Shown: positions 41,066 to 49,875, counted from the stretch's first letter. The stretch: DNA of 64,000 bases from Bacteroidales bacterium (GCA_017620015.1 JAFZRE010000023.1:62001-126000), one strand, 5' to 3'. A program made the numbers and translations. The notes: generated from the sequence alone by a model not told the origin.

Positions 41066-42460
41066 ATGGACGAAAAGTTTAAAAATTTCATTGATAGAGA
41101 AAAACTCTATAATTTGGTAAATGGTAGCATTCCTACCGAACAGGAATTAGATGCAGTGCTTGCAAAGGCTCGTAAACTTAAAGGCTTGTCGCTCGAGGAT
41201 GTGGCTGTGCTTCTGCGTGTTACCGACCACGACCAGATACATAAGATAATGGAGACAGCAAAATTCGCCAAGGAAAGCATCTACGGCAAGCGTCTCGTTT
41301 TGTTTGCACCTATTTATACTGGTAATGTGTGCGTAAACAATTGCGTTTACTGCGCATTCCGCCGCGACAACAAGGCTATCAAGCGCAAAGTGCTCACAAT
41401 GGACGAAATCGAGCAGGAAACTAAGGTGCTGCTTCACGAAGGTCACAAGCGCGTATTGCTGATTTGCGGTGAGTCGCCACGCAACGATATCGACTACTAC
41501 TGCGAAGCTATCCGCCGTACATACGCAGCACGCGACAACGGCAACTACATCCGCCGTATCAATGTCGAGTTGGCTCCGTTGACTATCGATGAGTTCAAGC
41601 GTCTGAAAGCCGAGAAGATTGGTACTTACGTTTGCTTCCAGGAAACTTACGACCCGGTTGCTTACAAGGAATTCCACCCGGCAGGCACACCGAAGGCAGA
41701 CTACCTCAACCGTCTGACCGTTATGGACCGCGCTATGGAAGGCGGAATCAACGATGTTGGTCTTGGCGTTTTGTTTGGACTTGTTGACTACCGTTTCGAA
41801 ATTTTGGCAATTATGGAACATGCCGCTCACTTGGAGAAAGTTTTCGGTTGCGGCCCTCACACAGTAAGTTTCCCGCGTATTGAACCGGCCGACGGTGTAG
41901 AGTTCACCAACCACATTCCGCATCCAGTTTCCGATTTCGACTTCAAGAAAATTATCGCAATCATCCGTATAGCAATGCCTTACACTGGTATTATCCTCAG
42001 CACCCGCGAAAACGACGAGATGCGTAAGGAACTTATCGAGTACGGCGTAAGTCAGATTTCGGCAGGTTCGCGTACCAACCCAGGCGCATACAGCGAAGAG
42101 GAAGAAGGTACTGGCAGCCAGTTCTCGCTTGGTGACCACAGAACTATGGACGATGTGATTTCCAATATGATTGACGGCGGATATATTCCTTCGTTCTGCA
42201 CAGGTTGTTACCGCAAGGGTAGAGTTGGAGCCGACTTTATGGATTTGGCAAAACCGGGACTTATCAAGCAGTTCTGTATGCCTAACGGTTTGTTCACCTT
42301 CAACGAGTACCTCAACGACTTTGCTTCGCCTGAAACAAAGGCAAAAGGCAAGGCCTTGATAAAGAAACTTGTCGCCGAAGTTGAAAGCCAGCAGTTGAAG
42401 AATACCATCAACGAAAATCTTGAAAAGATTGATGGTGGCGAAAGAGATATTTATCTGTAA
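41066..42460 (+). CDS. hydG: [FeFe] hydrogenase maturase HydG
   Basis: 464 residues. The radical SAM cluster is CVNNCVYCAF (CX3CX2C), followed by LLICGESPRNDIDY, VELAPLTIDEF and CFQETYDPVAY. The HydG-specific C-terminal cluster ligands are in SFCTGCYRKGRVGADFMD and IKQFCMPNG. It splits tyrosine and builds the CO and CN ligands of the H-cluster, releasing p-cresol. Length matches characterised HydG. HydE, HydF and a hydrogenase are not in the window, so the pathway is scattered. A terminator follows at 42488-42512. Confidence 0.95.
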   Translation: MDEKFKNFIDREKLYNLVNGSIPTEQELDAVLAKARKLKGLSLEDVAVLLRVTDHDQIHKIMETAKFAKESIYGKRLVLFAPIYTGNVCVNNCVYCAFRRDNKAIKRKVLTMDEIEQETKVLLHEGHKRVLLICGESPRNDIDYYCEAIRRTYAARDNGNYIRRINVELAPLTIDEFKRLKAEKIGTYVCFQETYDPVAYKEFHPAGTPKADYLNRLTVMDRAMEGGINDVGLGVLFGLVDYRFEILAIMEHAAHLEKVFGCGPHTVSFPRIEPADGVEFTNHIPHPVSDFDFKKIIAIIRIAMPYTGIILSTRENDEMRKELIEYGVSQISAGSRTNPGAYSEEEEGTGSQFSLGDHRTMDDVISNMIDGGYIPSFCTGCYRKGRVGADFMDLAKPGLIKQFCMPNGLFTFNEYLNDFASPETKAKGKALIKKLVAEVESQQLKNTINENLEKIDGGERDIYL

Positions 42461-42487
42461 AAAGTGATTTTGAAATATTTGTGAAAA

Positions 42488-42512
42488 AAGCGGTGTAAAG
42501 CCGCTTTTTTTT
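42488..42512 (+). terminator. Terminator of hydG operon
   Basis: Stem AAGCGG/CCGCTT with a 7-nt loop and eight T. Confidence 0.85.
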
Positions 42513-42525
42513 GTGTATAAAAAAC

Positions 42526-42553
42526 AAAAAAGCCACAAATCTGTGGCTTTTTC
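42526..42553 (-). terminator. Terminator of tRNA gene
   Basis: Stem AGCCACA/TGTGGCT with an AATC loop, flanked by A and T runs. In the minus direction the T run lies 3' of the tRNA. Confidence 0.75.
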
Positions 42554-42554
42554 G

Positions 42555-42628
42555 TGGTCCCACTAGGGCTTGAACCTAGGACCCCCTGATTATGAGTCAG
42601 GTGCTCTAACCAACTGAGCTATGGGACC
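42555..42628 (-). tRNA. tRNA with CAU anticodon (Met, or Ile2)
   Basis: The minus strand folds as a cloverleaf. The acceptor is GGTCCCA paired with TGGGACC, the D arm contains AGCTCAGTTGGTTAGAGC, the anticodon stem is CCTGA/TCAGG with loop CTCATAA, and the T arm contains GGTTCAAGCC. The anticodon is CAT in DNA. It lacks the features of initiator tRNA, so it is elongator Met or the lysidine-modified Ile tRNA; sequence alone does not decide between them. CCA is not encoded (CGA follows), so the CCA enzyme must add it. Confidence 0.92.
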
Positions 42629-42790
42629 TCGTTCCTTTCGGAAACGGACTGCAAAAGTACTGCAAATATTTTATAGTGCAAAATTATTTTCTACTTTTTT
42701 TGAAAAATGATTCAACTGCCCAATTTTTATGATTTTTTTCGAAGGATGCAAAATTTTACATCTTAATTGTCGCAATTCATTGCACAACGC

Positions 42791-42851
42791 GACATTGAAC
42801 GTTGAACCTTGAACGTTGAACTTTGAAGGTTGAACCTTGAACGTTGAACTT
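42791..42851. repeat. TTGAACGTTGAACCT tandem repeats
   Basis: About six units of an 11-nt TTGAAC-plus-variable motif (gttgaaccttgaacgttgaac and so on). Similar short units occur at about 56732-56768. The rest of the gap after the tRNA (42629-42790) shows nothing else. Confidence 0.6.
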
Positions 42852-42853
42852 CC

Positions 42854-43339
42854 TCAGTTCACAATTATCAGTCCTGTGCTGTCGGTGTTGCTTTTGTTGC
42901 CGGCTCGGTCAACGATGTAGAATTTGTACATTATGGTGTCACCGAATGACATTGCATATTCGTTGAGGTCTTCGACTTTCATATCACCGCTCACGGCTTG
43001 CTTCTTGTCGTCCTTGTAGATTCGCTCCACGAAGTAATTCAAATCTACAAGCAAATCCATCTGCGTAAGCACATTGTTTTCCATCTTGTGCTTTGTCATG
43101 AATATGGTATTCTGACGCGGAGAAATTGTGTCGAAGCCAATATCGCCGTCGCCATCGGTAAACGAGAAGGTGAGTGTTCCGCGCTTGACGGTGTTGCCAA
43201 GAAGTACGGTGTCTGTGAAGGTGAATTCCTTGAAAGTCACTGTCGGCTCGATTGGATATTCTTCTTCCGGCTTGCAAGATGGCATTATTGCCGTAGCAAT
43301 AAGCAGCAGAAGCATATATGTTGCTAGATGCTTGCGCAT
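42854..43339 (-). CDS. Small lipoprotein of unknown function
   Basis: 161 residues from ATG 43339 (MRKHLATYMLLLLIATAIMPSC), chosen because it gives a clean lipoprotein signal; an upstream ATG at 43366 would add nine residues inside the previous gene. The mature part looks like one beta-sandwich domain with an acidic turn (LTFSFTDGDGDIGFDTIS) and ends YKFYIVDRAGNKSNTDSTGL, reminiscent of cadherin- or fibronectin-like folds that bind Ca. It directly follows the TraB gene in the same direction. Confidence 0.7.
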   Translation of the reverse strand: MRKHLATYMLLLLIATAIMPSCKPEEEYPIEPTVTFKEFTFTDTVLLGNTVKRGTLTFSFTDGDGDIGFDTISPRQNTIFMTKHKMENNVLTQMDLLVDLNYFVERIYKDDKKQAVSGDMKVEDLNEYAMSFGDTIMYKFYIVDRAGNKSNTDSTGLIIVN

Positions 43340-43350
43340 AAATGGAAATC

Positions 43351-44226
43351 TTATTCTTCTTTCCACTTGAAAACCACTGGTTCAACGGTCAGTCCTGCCT
43401 TGCGCAAATGATTGATAACGCCTTGTTCGCCAGGTAAATGTGCTGCACCTACAGCGCAGAATAGCGATTGCTTCTTGGCGATTTTCAAGAAATTTTTTGC
43501 CATTCCGCTGTTGCGGTTAATTAGGAATGCCTGATTGAACTCTGCTGGCAACGAAGGGTCTGAACTCATTTCCAATGCCTTGTCCAAGTTGAATGTAAGG
43601 TAGGCGTCAAGAAGGTCGGCAAACTGTTCTTCTTCCTTGTTGTTGCCATCCGAGGTTGTGTCCTTAATGCCGTCCATGAGCATTTTCACTTGGTCTTCGA
43701 GGCTGATTGCGTCGATTGCATTTATCTGGTCCATAAATTTTTCTACACCATAGCACGATTTGCCAGCTTTGCGTGCATTCTGCAGGAAATAGAGGTCGAG
43801 TGCAGTTTCCATGTCCTGCTTCATTCCTGCCTGCATCATTGCACTGCTGATGAAAAAAGGTTTCATCTTGTTGTAGAGCAGTAGGCTTGCACCCGTAGCT
43901 GCGGTAAATGCGCTGTCGAGCAACTTGTAGTCTTCTGCCGACATTATGGTTTTCAATGTCTTGCCGTCTTTCATAAGTGTTGCTTCCTGCGATTCCTTGG
44001 GATCGATTTCGTCCATCAGGATTTCCATTGCGAATGCATCGCACGAGTTGAAAGCATCGGTAACTGTGTTGTCGAAACTGAAAACGCGCTTGTCCTGAAT
44101 GTGGATTGTTCCGTAAAGGTATGACGGACTCTTGATTTTTTTGCCCGTAACTTTCCATAAAATGGACTGTGAGAAACAGAAACTTGCTGCTAAAACTAAC
44201 GCTAAGAGTAAAAATATTCTTTTCAT
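43351..44226 (-). CDS. TraB/GumN family secreted protein
   Basis: 291 residues with a signal peptide (IFLLLALVLAASFCFSQ). The TraB/GumN motifs are clear: YLYGTIHIQDKRVF near the start, then FAMEI, YLTFNLDKALE, and SLFCAVGAAHLPGEQGVINHL near the end. The paired GTIH and GAAH motifs are thought to bind metal in this family; some members are proteases. Its periplasmic role is unknown. A minus-strand -7 box, TATTTTTG, lies at 44254-44261, and the lipoprotein at 42854 is its likely operon partner. Confidence 0.82.
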   Translation of the reverse strand: MKRIFLLLALVLAASFCFSQSILWKVTGKKIKSPSYLYGTIHIQDKRVFSFDNTVTDAFNSCDAFAMEILMDEIDPKESQEATLMKDGKTLKTIMSAEDYKLLDSAFTAATGASLLLYNKMKPFFISSAMMQAGMKQDMETALDLYFLQNARKAGKSCYGVEKFMDQINAIDAISLEDQVKMLMDGIKDTTSDGNNKEEEQFADLLDAYLTFNLDKALEMSSDPSLPAEFNQAFLINRNSGMAKNFLKIAKKQSLFCAVGAAHLPGEQGVINHLRKAGLTVEPVVFKWKEE

Positions 44227-44295
44227 CTGACTTTTGAATTTTATGAACGATGCAAAAATAATAAAAGTTGTAAATTTGCGGTCAATTTTTTTGCG

Positions 44296-45198
44296 ATGAC
44301 AGAACTAGAAGGCAATAAGGTAAAAGGTTATGTGTGCGGATGCCTGTCGGCGATTTGCTACGGCGTGAATCCGCTGTTTTCGCTGCCGGTGATGTCGCGT
44401 GGCGTAGGTGTTGATTCCATTTTGTTCTATAGGTATGCGATTGCTGCCGTTGCTCTTGCAATTCTGATGCTTGTCAAGAAAATCGATTTCCGCCTGAAGG
44501 CAAAGGAACTTATTGCCGTTGTGATTATGGGAACATTGTTCTGCTCGTCGTCAATTTTCCTTTTCGAGAGCTACCGCATGATGCCTGCGGGAATTGCATC
44601 GACCATACTTTTTGTATATCCTGTGCTGACGGCAATAATAATGGCAGTATTCTTCAAGGAGAAAATCCGTTGGTTTACAGTGGTTTCGCTTGCCTTGTCG
44701 TTTGGCGGACTAATGCTTTTGTACAAAGGCGACGACTCGGGTTCTGTGACATTGATGGGAATTTTCTTCGTGGTAATGTCGTCGCTGACATACGCCATAT
44801 ATATTGTAGGTGTAAACCGTTCGGCACTGAAAGAAATGAATAGCGTCAAGTTGTCGTTTTATGCCATTGTCGTGGGAACATTTGTGCTGTTTTTCTTCCG
44901 TTTGGGCTGTGGAACTCAGTTGCAGGCTGTCCCCGATGGTTTTTCGTGGCTTTGCCTTGCGGGACTTGGCATTCTCCCGACAACAGTATCGCTCATAGCA
45001 CTGGCGGTGTCAATCAGAAATATAGGTTCTACGCCAGCGGCAATTCTCGGTGTACTTGAACCAGCTACTGCGGTATTTTTCGGCTGTATTGTTTTTGATG
45101 AACCGTTTACAGTTTCGCTTGTTTTCGGTTTCATAACCATAATGGTGGCCGTGATGCTGATAATCTTGGCGCCGAAATATTTGGGGAAGAAAGGATAA
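44296..45198 (+). CDS. EamA-family (DMT) transporter
   Basis: 300 residues with ten predicted helices arranged as two EamA repeats. The first includes YGVNPLFSLPVMSRGVG and ASTILFVYPVLTAIIMAVFFKEKI; the second includes TYAIYIVGVNRSAL and STPAAILGVLEPATAVFFGCIVFDE. Relatives export amino acids or other metabolites. A -7 box, TAAATTTG at 44272-44279, precedes it; the promoter region is shared with the divergent TraB gene. Confidence 0.85.
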   Translation: MTELEGNKVKGYVCGCLSAICYGVNPLFSLPVMSRGVGVDSILFYRYAIAAVALAILMLVKKIDFRLKAKELIAVVIMGTLFCSSSIFLFESYRMMPAGIASTILFVYPVLTAIIMAVFFKEKIRWFTVVSLALSFGGLMLLYKGDDSGSVTLMGIFFVVMSSLTYAIYIVGVNRSALKEMNSVKLSFYAIVVGTFVLFFFRLGCGTQLQAVPDGFSWLCLAGLGILPTTVSLIALAVSIRNIGSTPAAILGVLEPATAVFFGCIVFDEPFTVSLVFGFITIMVAVMLIILAPKYLGKKG

Positions 45199-45344
45199 TT
45201 GGCGAAATTTCTTGTAGGCTGATATGTACGAAATGAGGGAGAAATAAGGGGAAAATACATTCTTTTTGTTGCGCTTTTTGTGAATGTTTGTGTTTGTTTT
45301 AAGTGTTTGATGTTTAATGTATTATGTTGAAATATTTAAATTTT

Positions 45345-45384
45345 GTTCGGTAATTTGGCTGACTTTTGTTCGGTAATTTGGCTG
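45345..45384 (+). repeat. 23-bp-period direct repeats, left array (2 copies)
   Basis: GTTCGGTAATTTGGCTG at 45345-45361 and 45368-45384. It is the same unit, orientation and 23-bp period as the four copies at 46787-46872 on the other side of the ATPase gene. The array ends about 20 bp past the gene's stop. Confidence 0.85.
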
Positions 45385-45405
45385 GATTTAAAAATGGACA
45401 GTGTC

Positions 45406-46704
45406 TTAATTTTTCAAGCATCCGAGAGGCACAACGATAACACCATCTTCGCGGCGGTAAGCGTAGTTGCCGACACCAATTAGAACCATAAGGAACGATG
45501 GCTTTCGCATTCTGTCTGTGTCGATTTTGCTTTCAAGTTTTTTTAGTGTTGTAGCACCTTCTTCTATAAGGTTGTCGCCACCGAGCTTTATTTCTACGAG
45601 ACCATATTTTCCATTGGCAAGGTGTACAACTGCATCGCATTCAAGACCATTCTTGTCGCGGTAGTGATATACTTGTCCATCGAGGTAGTCGGCAAATACT
45701 CGCAGGTCGCGAACCGCCAATGTCTCGAATAGCAGACCGAAGGTCTTTAGGTCGTTGATTAAGTCCGATGGACCAATCCTTAATGCGGCAGCCGCTATGC
45801 TGGGGTCAACGAAATATAAAGTGTCGGAAGTTCGCAAGGCGGTTTTGCTGCGTAGGTTAGGATTCCACGCCGGCATATTTTCAATTACGAAAATGAGTTT
45901 CAATGCCTTTATGTACGAGAAAATTGTGTCTTCGTTGAGCGAACTGTTTTCGTTGGCAATCATATCGTTATAGATGGTGCTAATTGACACTTGCGCTCCT
46001 TGGTGTCGGCTTAGGCTTCGCATCAGCAGTTTCACAAATTCAGGGTTGCGCGTAATGCCATCGGCTCGCGAGATGTCGGAACCGCTGCCGTTTGCTTTGC
46101 CTACAACACCTTCGTAAAATATTTTTGCCTGTTTTAGTGCAACTTTGTGGTTGTCGTTTAGGGCAGCAGTAGGCCATCCGCCACGGCACACGAGGTATGC
46201 AAGGGTTTCGATGTCAATTTCGTTGTGTTGGGTGAATTGTTCCGGCAGTCTTTCAAATAGGTCACCAAGACTTATTGTGCCGTTGCTGTCGCCAGACTCC
46301 CACAATGTCATAGGTCGCATAAGCAGTGATGCAATGCGTCCTGTGCCGGTATGTATGATTTCGTCGCGGGAGGCAGGAACAGCCGAACCTGTAATTATGA
46401 ACTGGGCTTGCTTTTTTCTGTGGTCAACTTCGAACCTTATGGCATCCCATAGTTTGGGGACAACCTGCCATTCGTCAATTAGCCGTGGCGTTTCGCCTGC
46501 CAACAGGAATTTCGGACTGGTTTTCGCCAGTTGTATGTTGCGTTCGCCGTCTTCGGGGTCTGCCAGATACACGATGCTTTTGGCGGCTTGTTCCGCCGTT
46601 GTTGTCTTGCCGCACCACTTGGAACCTTCGACCAAAACGCAACCGCATGCTTCCAATAATTCGACCAATAAATAGTCAGCAATTCTACGCCTATAAATGT
46701 TCAT
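45406..46704 (-). CDS. DUF4143/AAA_14 ATPase
   Basis: 432 residues. Walker A is VLVEGSKWCGKTTTAEQ, Walker B region ETPRLIDEWQVVPKLWD, sensor FIITGSAVPASRDE. The helical centre includes LMRSLSRHQGAQVSISTIYNDM, a winged-helix-like piece. The C-terminal DUF4143 nuclease-like domain has YHYRDKNGLECDAVVHLANGKYGLVEIKLGG, with the E.K pair intact. It differs from the two ATPases at 27873 and 37745. Arrays of a 17-bp repeat flank the gene on both sides, four of them just upstream of its promoter, which suggests autoregulation or a defined cassette. Confidence 0.85.
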   Translation of the reverse strand: MNIYRRRIADYLLVELLEACGCVLVEGSKWCGKTTTAEQAAKSIVYLADPEDGERNIQLAKTSPKFLLAGETPRLIDEWQVVPKLWDAIRFEVDHRKKQAQFIITGSAVPASRDEIIHTGTGRIASLLMRPMTLWESGDSNGTISLGDLFERLPEQFTQHNEIDIETLAYLVCRGGWPTAALNDNHKVALKQAKIFYEGVVGKANGSGSDISRADGITRNPEFVKLLMRSLSRHQGAQVSISTIYNDMIANENSSLNEDTIFSYIKALKLIFVIENMPAWNPNLRSKTALRTSDTLYFVDPSIAAAALRIGPSDLINDLKTFGLLFETLAVRDLRVFADYLDGQVYHYRDKNGLECDAVVHLANGKYGLVEIKLGGDNLIEEGATTLKKLESKIDTDRMRKPSFLMVLIGVGNYAYRREDGVIVVPLGCLKN

Positions 46705-46730
46705 AATTTTGTTGTAATTTTTAATTATTG

Positions 46731-46760
46731 CAAAATTACAATAATTATTTGATATTCAAA
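46731..46760 (-). promoter_or_regulatory. Promoter of DUF4143 ATPase gene
   Basis: On the minus strand TTTG (46757-46760) and TAATTTTG (46731-46738) are 18 bp apart, 27 bp before the ATG. The repeat array begins 27 bp further upstream. Confidence 0.65.
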
Positions 46761-46786
46761 TAATATTTTTAATTTTTTAAAATTTT

Positions 46787-46872
46787 GTTCGGTAATTTGG
46801 CTGTATTCTGTTCGGTAATTTGGCTGATTTTTATTCGGTAATTTGGCTGTGTTCTGTTCGGTAATTTGGCTA
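46787..46872 (+). repeat. 23-bp-period direct repeats, right array (4 copies)
   Basis: Copies at 46787-46803, 46810-46826, 46833-46849 and 46856-46872. The core is GTTCGGTAATTTGGCTG, with A for the first G in copy 3 and A for the last G in copy 4. Spacers are 6 bp and differ, and the period is exactly 23 bp. Confidence 0.88.
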
Positions 46873-46962
46873 AAAAAAATAAACAATTATTGCAAAGTAT
46901 TGCGCAGCTACAATCATCAACCTTTAGCTAGCGCAAGCAAATCTTCAAATTGTCGATTTTTC

Positions 46963-47135
46963 AAACCTTGAAACGGCGTCAGCCATCTAACCTAGAAACA
47001 ATTAGAAACGGCGAAGCCATTCAAACGGGCGTTAGCCCATTGAAACGCCGCCAGCCATAGAAACCTGAAACTTGAAACGGCTTTAGCCATTGAAACAGCG
47101 AAGCGAGAAACCTGAAACTCAGAAACTGGCCTAGC
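46963..47135 (+). repeat. GAAAC/GGCGnnAGCC interspersed repeat cluster
   Basis: At least eight units of the kind TTGAAACGGCGTCAGCCAT, with the small hairpin varying by paired changes (ggcgtcagcc, gggcgttagccc, ggctttagcc). The family matches 6660-6800. The gap 46873-47173 has no ORF. Confidence 0.65.
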
Positions 47136-47173
47136 CCAGTAATTTCTATGAATTTTCGTATTCGAAAAAAATG

Positions 47174-47181
47174 TATATTTG
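47174..47181 (+). promoter_or_regulatory. -7 box of T9SS protein gene (TATATTTG)
   Basis: Exact TAnnTTTG match. The ATG lies 119 bp downstream, so the leader is fairly long. Confidence 0.5.
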
Positions 47182-47300
47182 CAACAATATTTAATGAATG
47201 TTGAAAAAATTTAAACTCTCAGGCAACGAAATCGATGTTTCAGTTGTCATATATGAAAGAGATTTTTAATAAAATAGTGAATACTTAAAATTTTACAACT

Positions 47301-49253
47301 ATGAGAAACTTGATATTGACGGCGATATGTATTTTTACATACATTTGTTCTTTCGCCCAGTTTGGTGGAGGTTTAGGTACGGAATCAGACCCTTACCGCA
47401 TATATACAATAGCACACCTTGAAGAGATTGGTGACAGTCTAGACAATGGCAATTATTTGTACGATAGACATTTCCGTCTTATGAATGATATTGTTGACGA
47501 TTCGCTTACAAATACGATAGGTGATTATTATGGTAATAATCAAGGATTTTGTGGCAGTTTGCATGGTGGTGGGCATACGGTGGCCTTGAATATGCAGGCG
47601 GATGATGACGGATATGGAGTAGCACTTTTTTGTATTATTGGCTCTTCTGATGGATATGGAAATCTAGATGGTCGAGGATATGTGGATTCGCTTACTGTTA
47701 TTGGCAATCTATATCCTTCTGACTCAAATCAGGAAACATGCGATGGTGGCGGAGTTTGTATTTTTAATTATGGAACAATATGTCACTGTGTATCAAAATT
47801 GCAGATAGGTAATATCAGTTACTTTGGTGGCATTGCTGTTGAAAACAGGGGCAATTTAATTTCCTGCACAAACTACACCAATACTGCATATCCTGCGGTT
47901 GGCGGAATATGTTATAGGGCCAGACCGACTTCAAATATAGTAGATTGCAAGAATTATGGCAACTTAAAGATAAGTGGAGAAGCCACTGCTGGTATATGTG
48001 GATTATCAGAAGGAGGCATAATAGGTTGTACTAATTATGGCATTCTTTCGTCTGACCAATCCGCAGGAATTCAATATACGGTAGGTGGGATAGTTGGACA
48101 ATTTATTGGTACTCAACCAGACAATGAATATCAAGGCGATTGGTATATAACAAGGAAAAGAATAATGAATTGTCAGAATCTTGGAACTATTGATGCGCAA
48201 TCAACATGCGATGTCGGTGGTATTGTCGGGTATATAGATGGAAATGTAAGTATTGAAAGTTGTGGAAATTATGGGGATGTAATTGGATTGTATAATGTTG
48301 GTGGCATTGCAGGTCGTTATGTTGGCAACGATTCCATTTGGATTATGGGAGTTGGCTATACTTATCAAAAAGGAAGATTGGTCAATTGTTATAATTCTGG
48401 GCATATACATGGTGATTCAATAGTCGGTGGCATTGCAGGTACATTTGCTTCGTTATGTGGCGATACACTTGCAAATTGTCTTAATATAGGTCGCGTAGAA
48501 GGTTCTGCAATAAGTTCTGGACATTATGCATTCAATATTGATGACTATTACGATTGGGGAGACAGCATTTACTACGATTCCAATTACTACGATGCACAGA
48601 TGCTTGCCGATACTTCCGCCAACGAAGAAGGAATGTACGAATGGAAATTTACTTCGCAACTTACTGGCGATACACCCGAACTTCGCGCTATGCTCGGAGA
48701 CGGATGGAGTTATGCCGAAGGTCGCTACCCAATTCCGTTGGGATTAGAGGAAGATTCGCTTGCTATGCTTTTTGCTACGCCGATTTATCTGTATGCGGAA
48801 AGTGAAGAGGAATACGATGATGTGGATTTGGTTCAGCATCATTTTACAGTTGGTACAGAGAATGAGGTTTCGTGGGCATCAGGCAGTAGATTATCAATTG
48901 TTGGTGAAAATGCGACAATCCTTGCATCAGGTAGCGAGAATATCACGGCAAGTTTGGCAGGATATTCGTTTACGCGCAATTTAAATCTCATTAATCCTGT
49001 AAATATTGAAGAACAGGGCTTTGATGATGTAAAAGTATTCCCAAATCCAACTTCTGACATTCTCAACATCACATCATCGGAAACAATTTCGGAAATAGAG
49101 ATTGTAAATGTGATGGGACAGGTGGTAAAGAGAATGGAAGTGAATGCGGACAATGCGGTTTGTGATGTGGAAGGATTGACAAGCGGGGTTTATGTGGTAC
49201 GCATCCGCACGGCTTCGGCTACGCTCAGCCAGCGGAGGTTTATAAAAGAATAA
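47301..49253 (+). CDS. T9SS type A secreted protein with GLUG-like repeats
   Basis: 650 residues with a signal peptide (LILTAICIFTYICSFAQ). The N-terminal half is built of beta-helix turns with Cys-Asn-Gly steps of GLUG type (GGICYRARPTSNIVDCKNYGN; GGIVGYIDGNVSIESCGNYGD; GGIAGRYVGNDS). A linker domain follows, and then the type IX sorting domain (VFPNPTSDILNITSS; IVNVMGQVVKRMEV; LTSGVYVVRI). It is likely delivered to the cell surface as an adhesin-like protein. It is a single-gene unit; its end contains a TTCGGCTACGCTCAG interspersed repeat. Confidence 0.85.
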   Translation: MRNLILTAICIFTYICSFAQFGGGLGTESDPYRIYTIAHLEEIGDSLDNGNYLYDRHFRLMNDIVDDSLTNTIGDYYGNNQGFCGSLHGGGHTVALNMQADDDGYGVALFCIIGSSDGYGNLDGRGYVDSLTVIGNLYPSDSNQETCDGGGVCIFNYGTICHCVSKLQIGNISYFGGIAVENRGNLISCTNYTNTAYPAVGGICYRARPTSNIVDCKNYGNLKISGEATAGICGLSEGGIIGCTNYGILSSDQSAGIQYTVGGIVGQFIGTQPDNEYQGDWYITRKRIMNCQNLGTIDAQSTCDVGGIVGYIDGNVSIESCGNYGDVIGLYNVGGIAGRYVGNDSIWIMGVGYTYQKGRLVNCYNSGHIHGDSIVGGIAGTFASLCGDTLANCLNIGRVEGSAISSGHYAFNIDDYYDWGDSIYYDSNYYDAQMLADTSANEEGMYEWKFTSQLTGDTPELRAMLGDGWSYAEGRYPIPLGLEEDSLAMLFATPIYLYAESEEEYDDVDLVQHHFTVGTENEVSWASGSRLSIVGENATILASGSENITASLAGYSFTRNLNLINPVNIEEQGFDDVKVFPNPTSDILNITSSETISEIEIVNVMGQVVKRMEVNADNAVCDVEGLTSGVYVVRIRTASATLSQRRFIKE

Positions 49254-49292
49254 AGTGCCCTAAAGGGCAGAAATTTAACAAATAGAATTCAA

Positions 49293-49394
49293 ATCAAACA
49301 AATAAGATTTGTAAAATTTGTTTTAATTTGTTGAATTTCTCTCCGTAGGAGACTGAAATAGATAATCAAGGACGGTGCAATGCCGTCCTTTTTT
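49293..49394 (+). repeat. Intergenic direct repeat, copy 1, with terminator
   Basis: About 100 bp (atcaaacaaataag .. ttctctccg .. ggagact) ending in a terminator, AAGGACGG/CCGTCCTT at 49368-49390 with T tail. It is repeated at 49650-49750. The first copy terminates the T9SS gene. Confidence 0.75.
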
Positions 49395-49450
49395 AATTTT
49401 GGAGTGCCTGACGGCAGAAATTGTACAAATATGTTTCAAATCAAACAAAT

Positions 49451-49649
49451 GCACATAGTACCGTCATTGCGGAAGCCAGTAGGAACACGCGATTGTCGAT
49501 AGACAGAGCGTTGTGAAGACGGTTATCCGCAATCTCCTAATAGTACACAAAAGGAGATTGGCTACGCCGAGCTAAAGGTACCGCATAAATGAACTCACAA
49601 GTACCGTTCCTTGTGCTGGTCGTTCTATTTTGCGGAATGACAGGATGCG
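49451..49649 (-). mobile_element. MITE-like element, copy B, with 11-bp target duplication
   Basis: A 199-bp non-coding insert interrupting the second intergenic repeat. The sequence ATCAAACAAAT occurs on both sides (49440-49450 and 49650-49660), as expected of a target-site duplication. Near its ends are inverted GTCATTGCGGAA- and TTGCGGAATGAC-type segments, and inside is an inverted AATCTCC..GGAGATT. It matches the 19521-19680 element in reverse orientation. Confidence 0.7.
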
Positions 49650-49750
49650 ATCAAACAAATAAGATTTGTAAAATTTGTTTTAATTTGTTGAATTTCTCTC
49701 CGCAGGAGACTAAAAAAACAACAATCAAGGACGGTTCAACGCCGTCCTTT
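49650..49750 (+). repeat. Intergenic direct repeat, copy 2, with terminator
   Basis: Nearly identical to 49293-49394 and ends in AAGGACGG/CCGTCCTT (49727-49749). Its left part (about 49408-49450) is separated from it by the MITE-like element. Confidence 0.75.
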
Positions 49751-49850
49751 GTTTAATTGTATGCATATAGTTTGGAAATTGATTTTTGAGATGCTTATTC
49801 CTTGTTGAAAAAATACACGCCGTATAAATCTCAAACTCGCAAATAAGTTT

Positions 49851-49858
49851 TAATTTTG
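49851..49858 (+). promoter_or_regulatory. -7 box of metG (TAATTTTG)
   Basis: Exact TAnnTTTG match 17 bp before the ATG. Confidence 0.5.
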
Positions 49859-49875
49859 CACAAAATTTTCCGAAA

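Noticed and set aside
41147..42538. Long open frame (463 codons) on the minus strand of hydG
   Set aside because: It lies wholly opposite a clear HydG gene, has no recognisable domain, and follows from codon bias. The same applies to long antisense frames over gyrA, the VWA gene and the DUF4838 gene.
46787..46872. CRISPR array
   Set aside because: Repeats are evenly spaced, but the spacers are only 6 bp and no cas genes are present.
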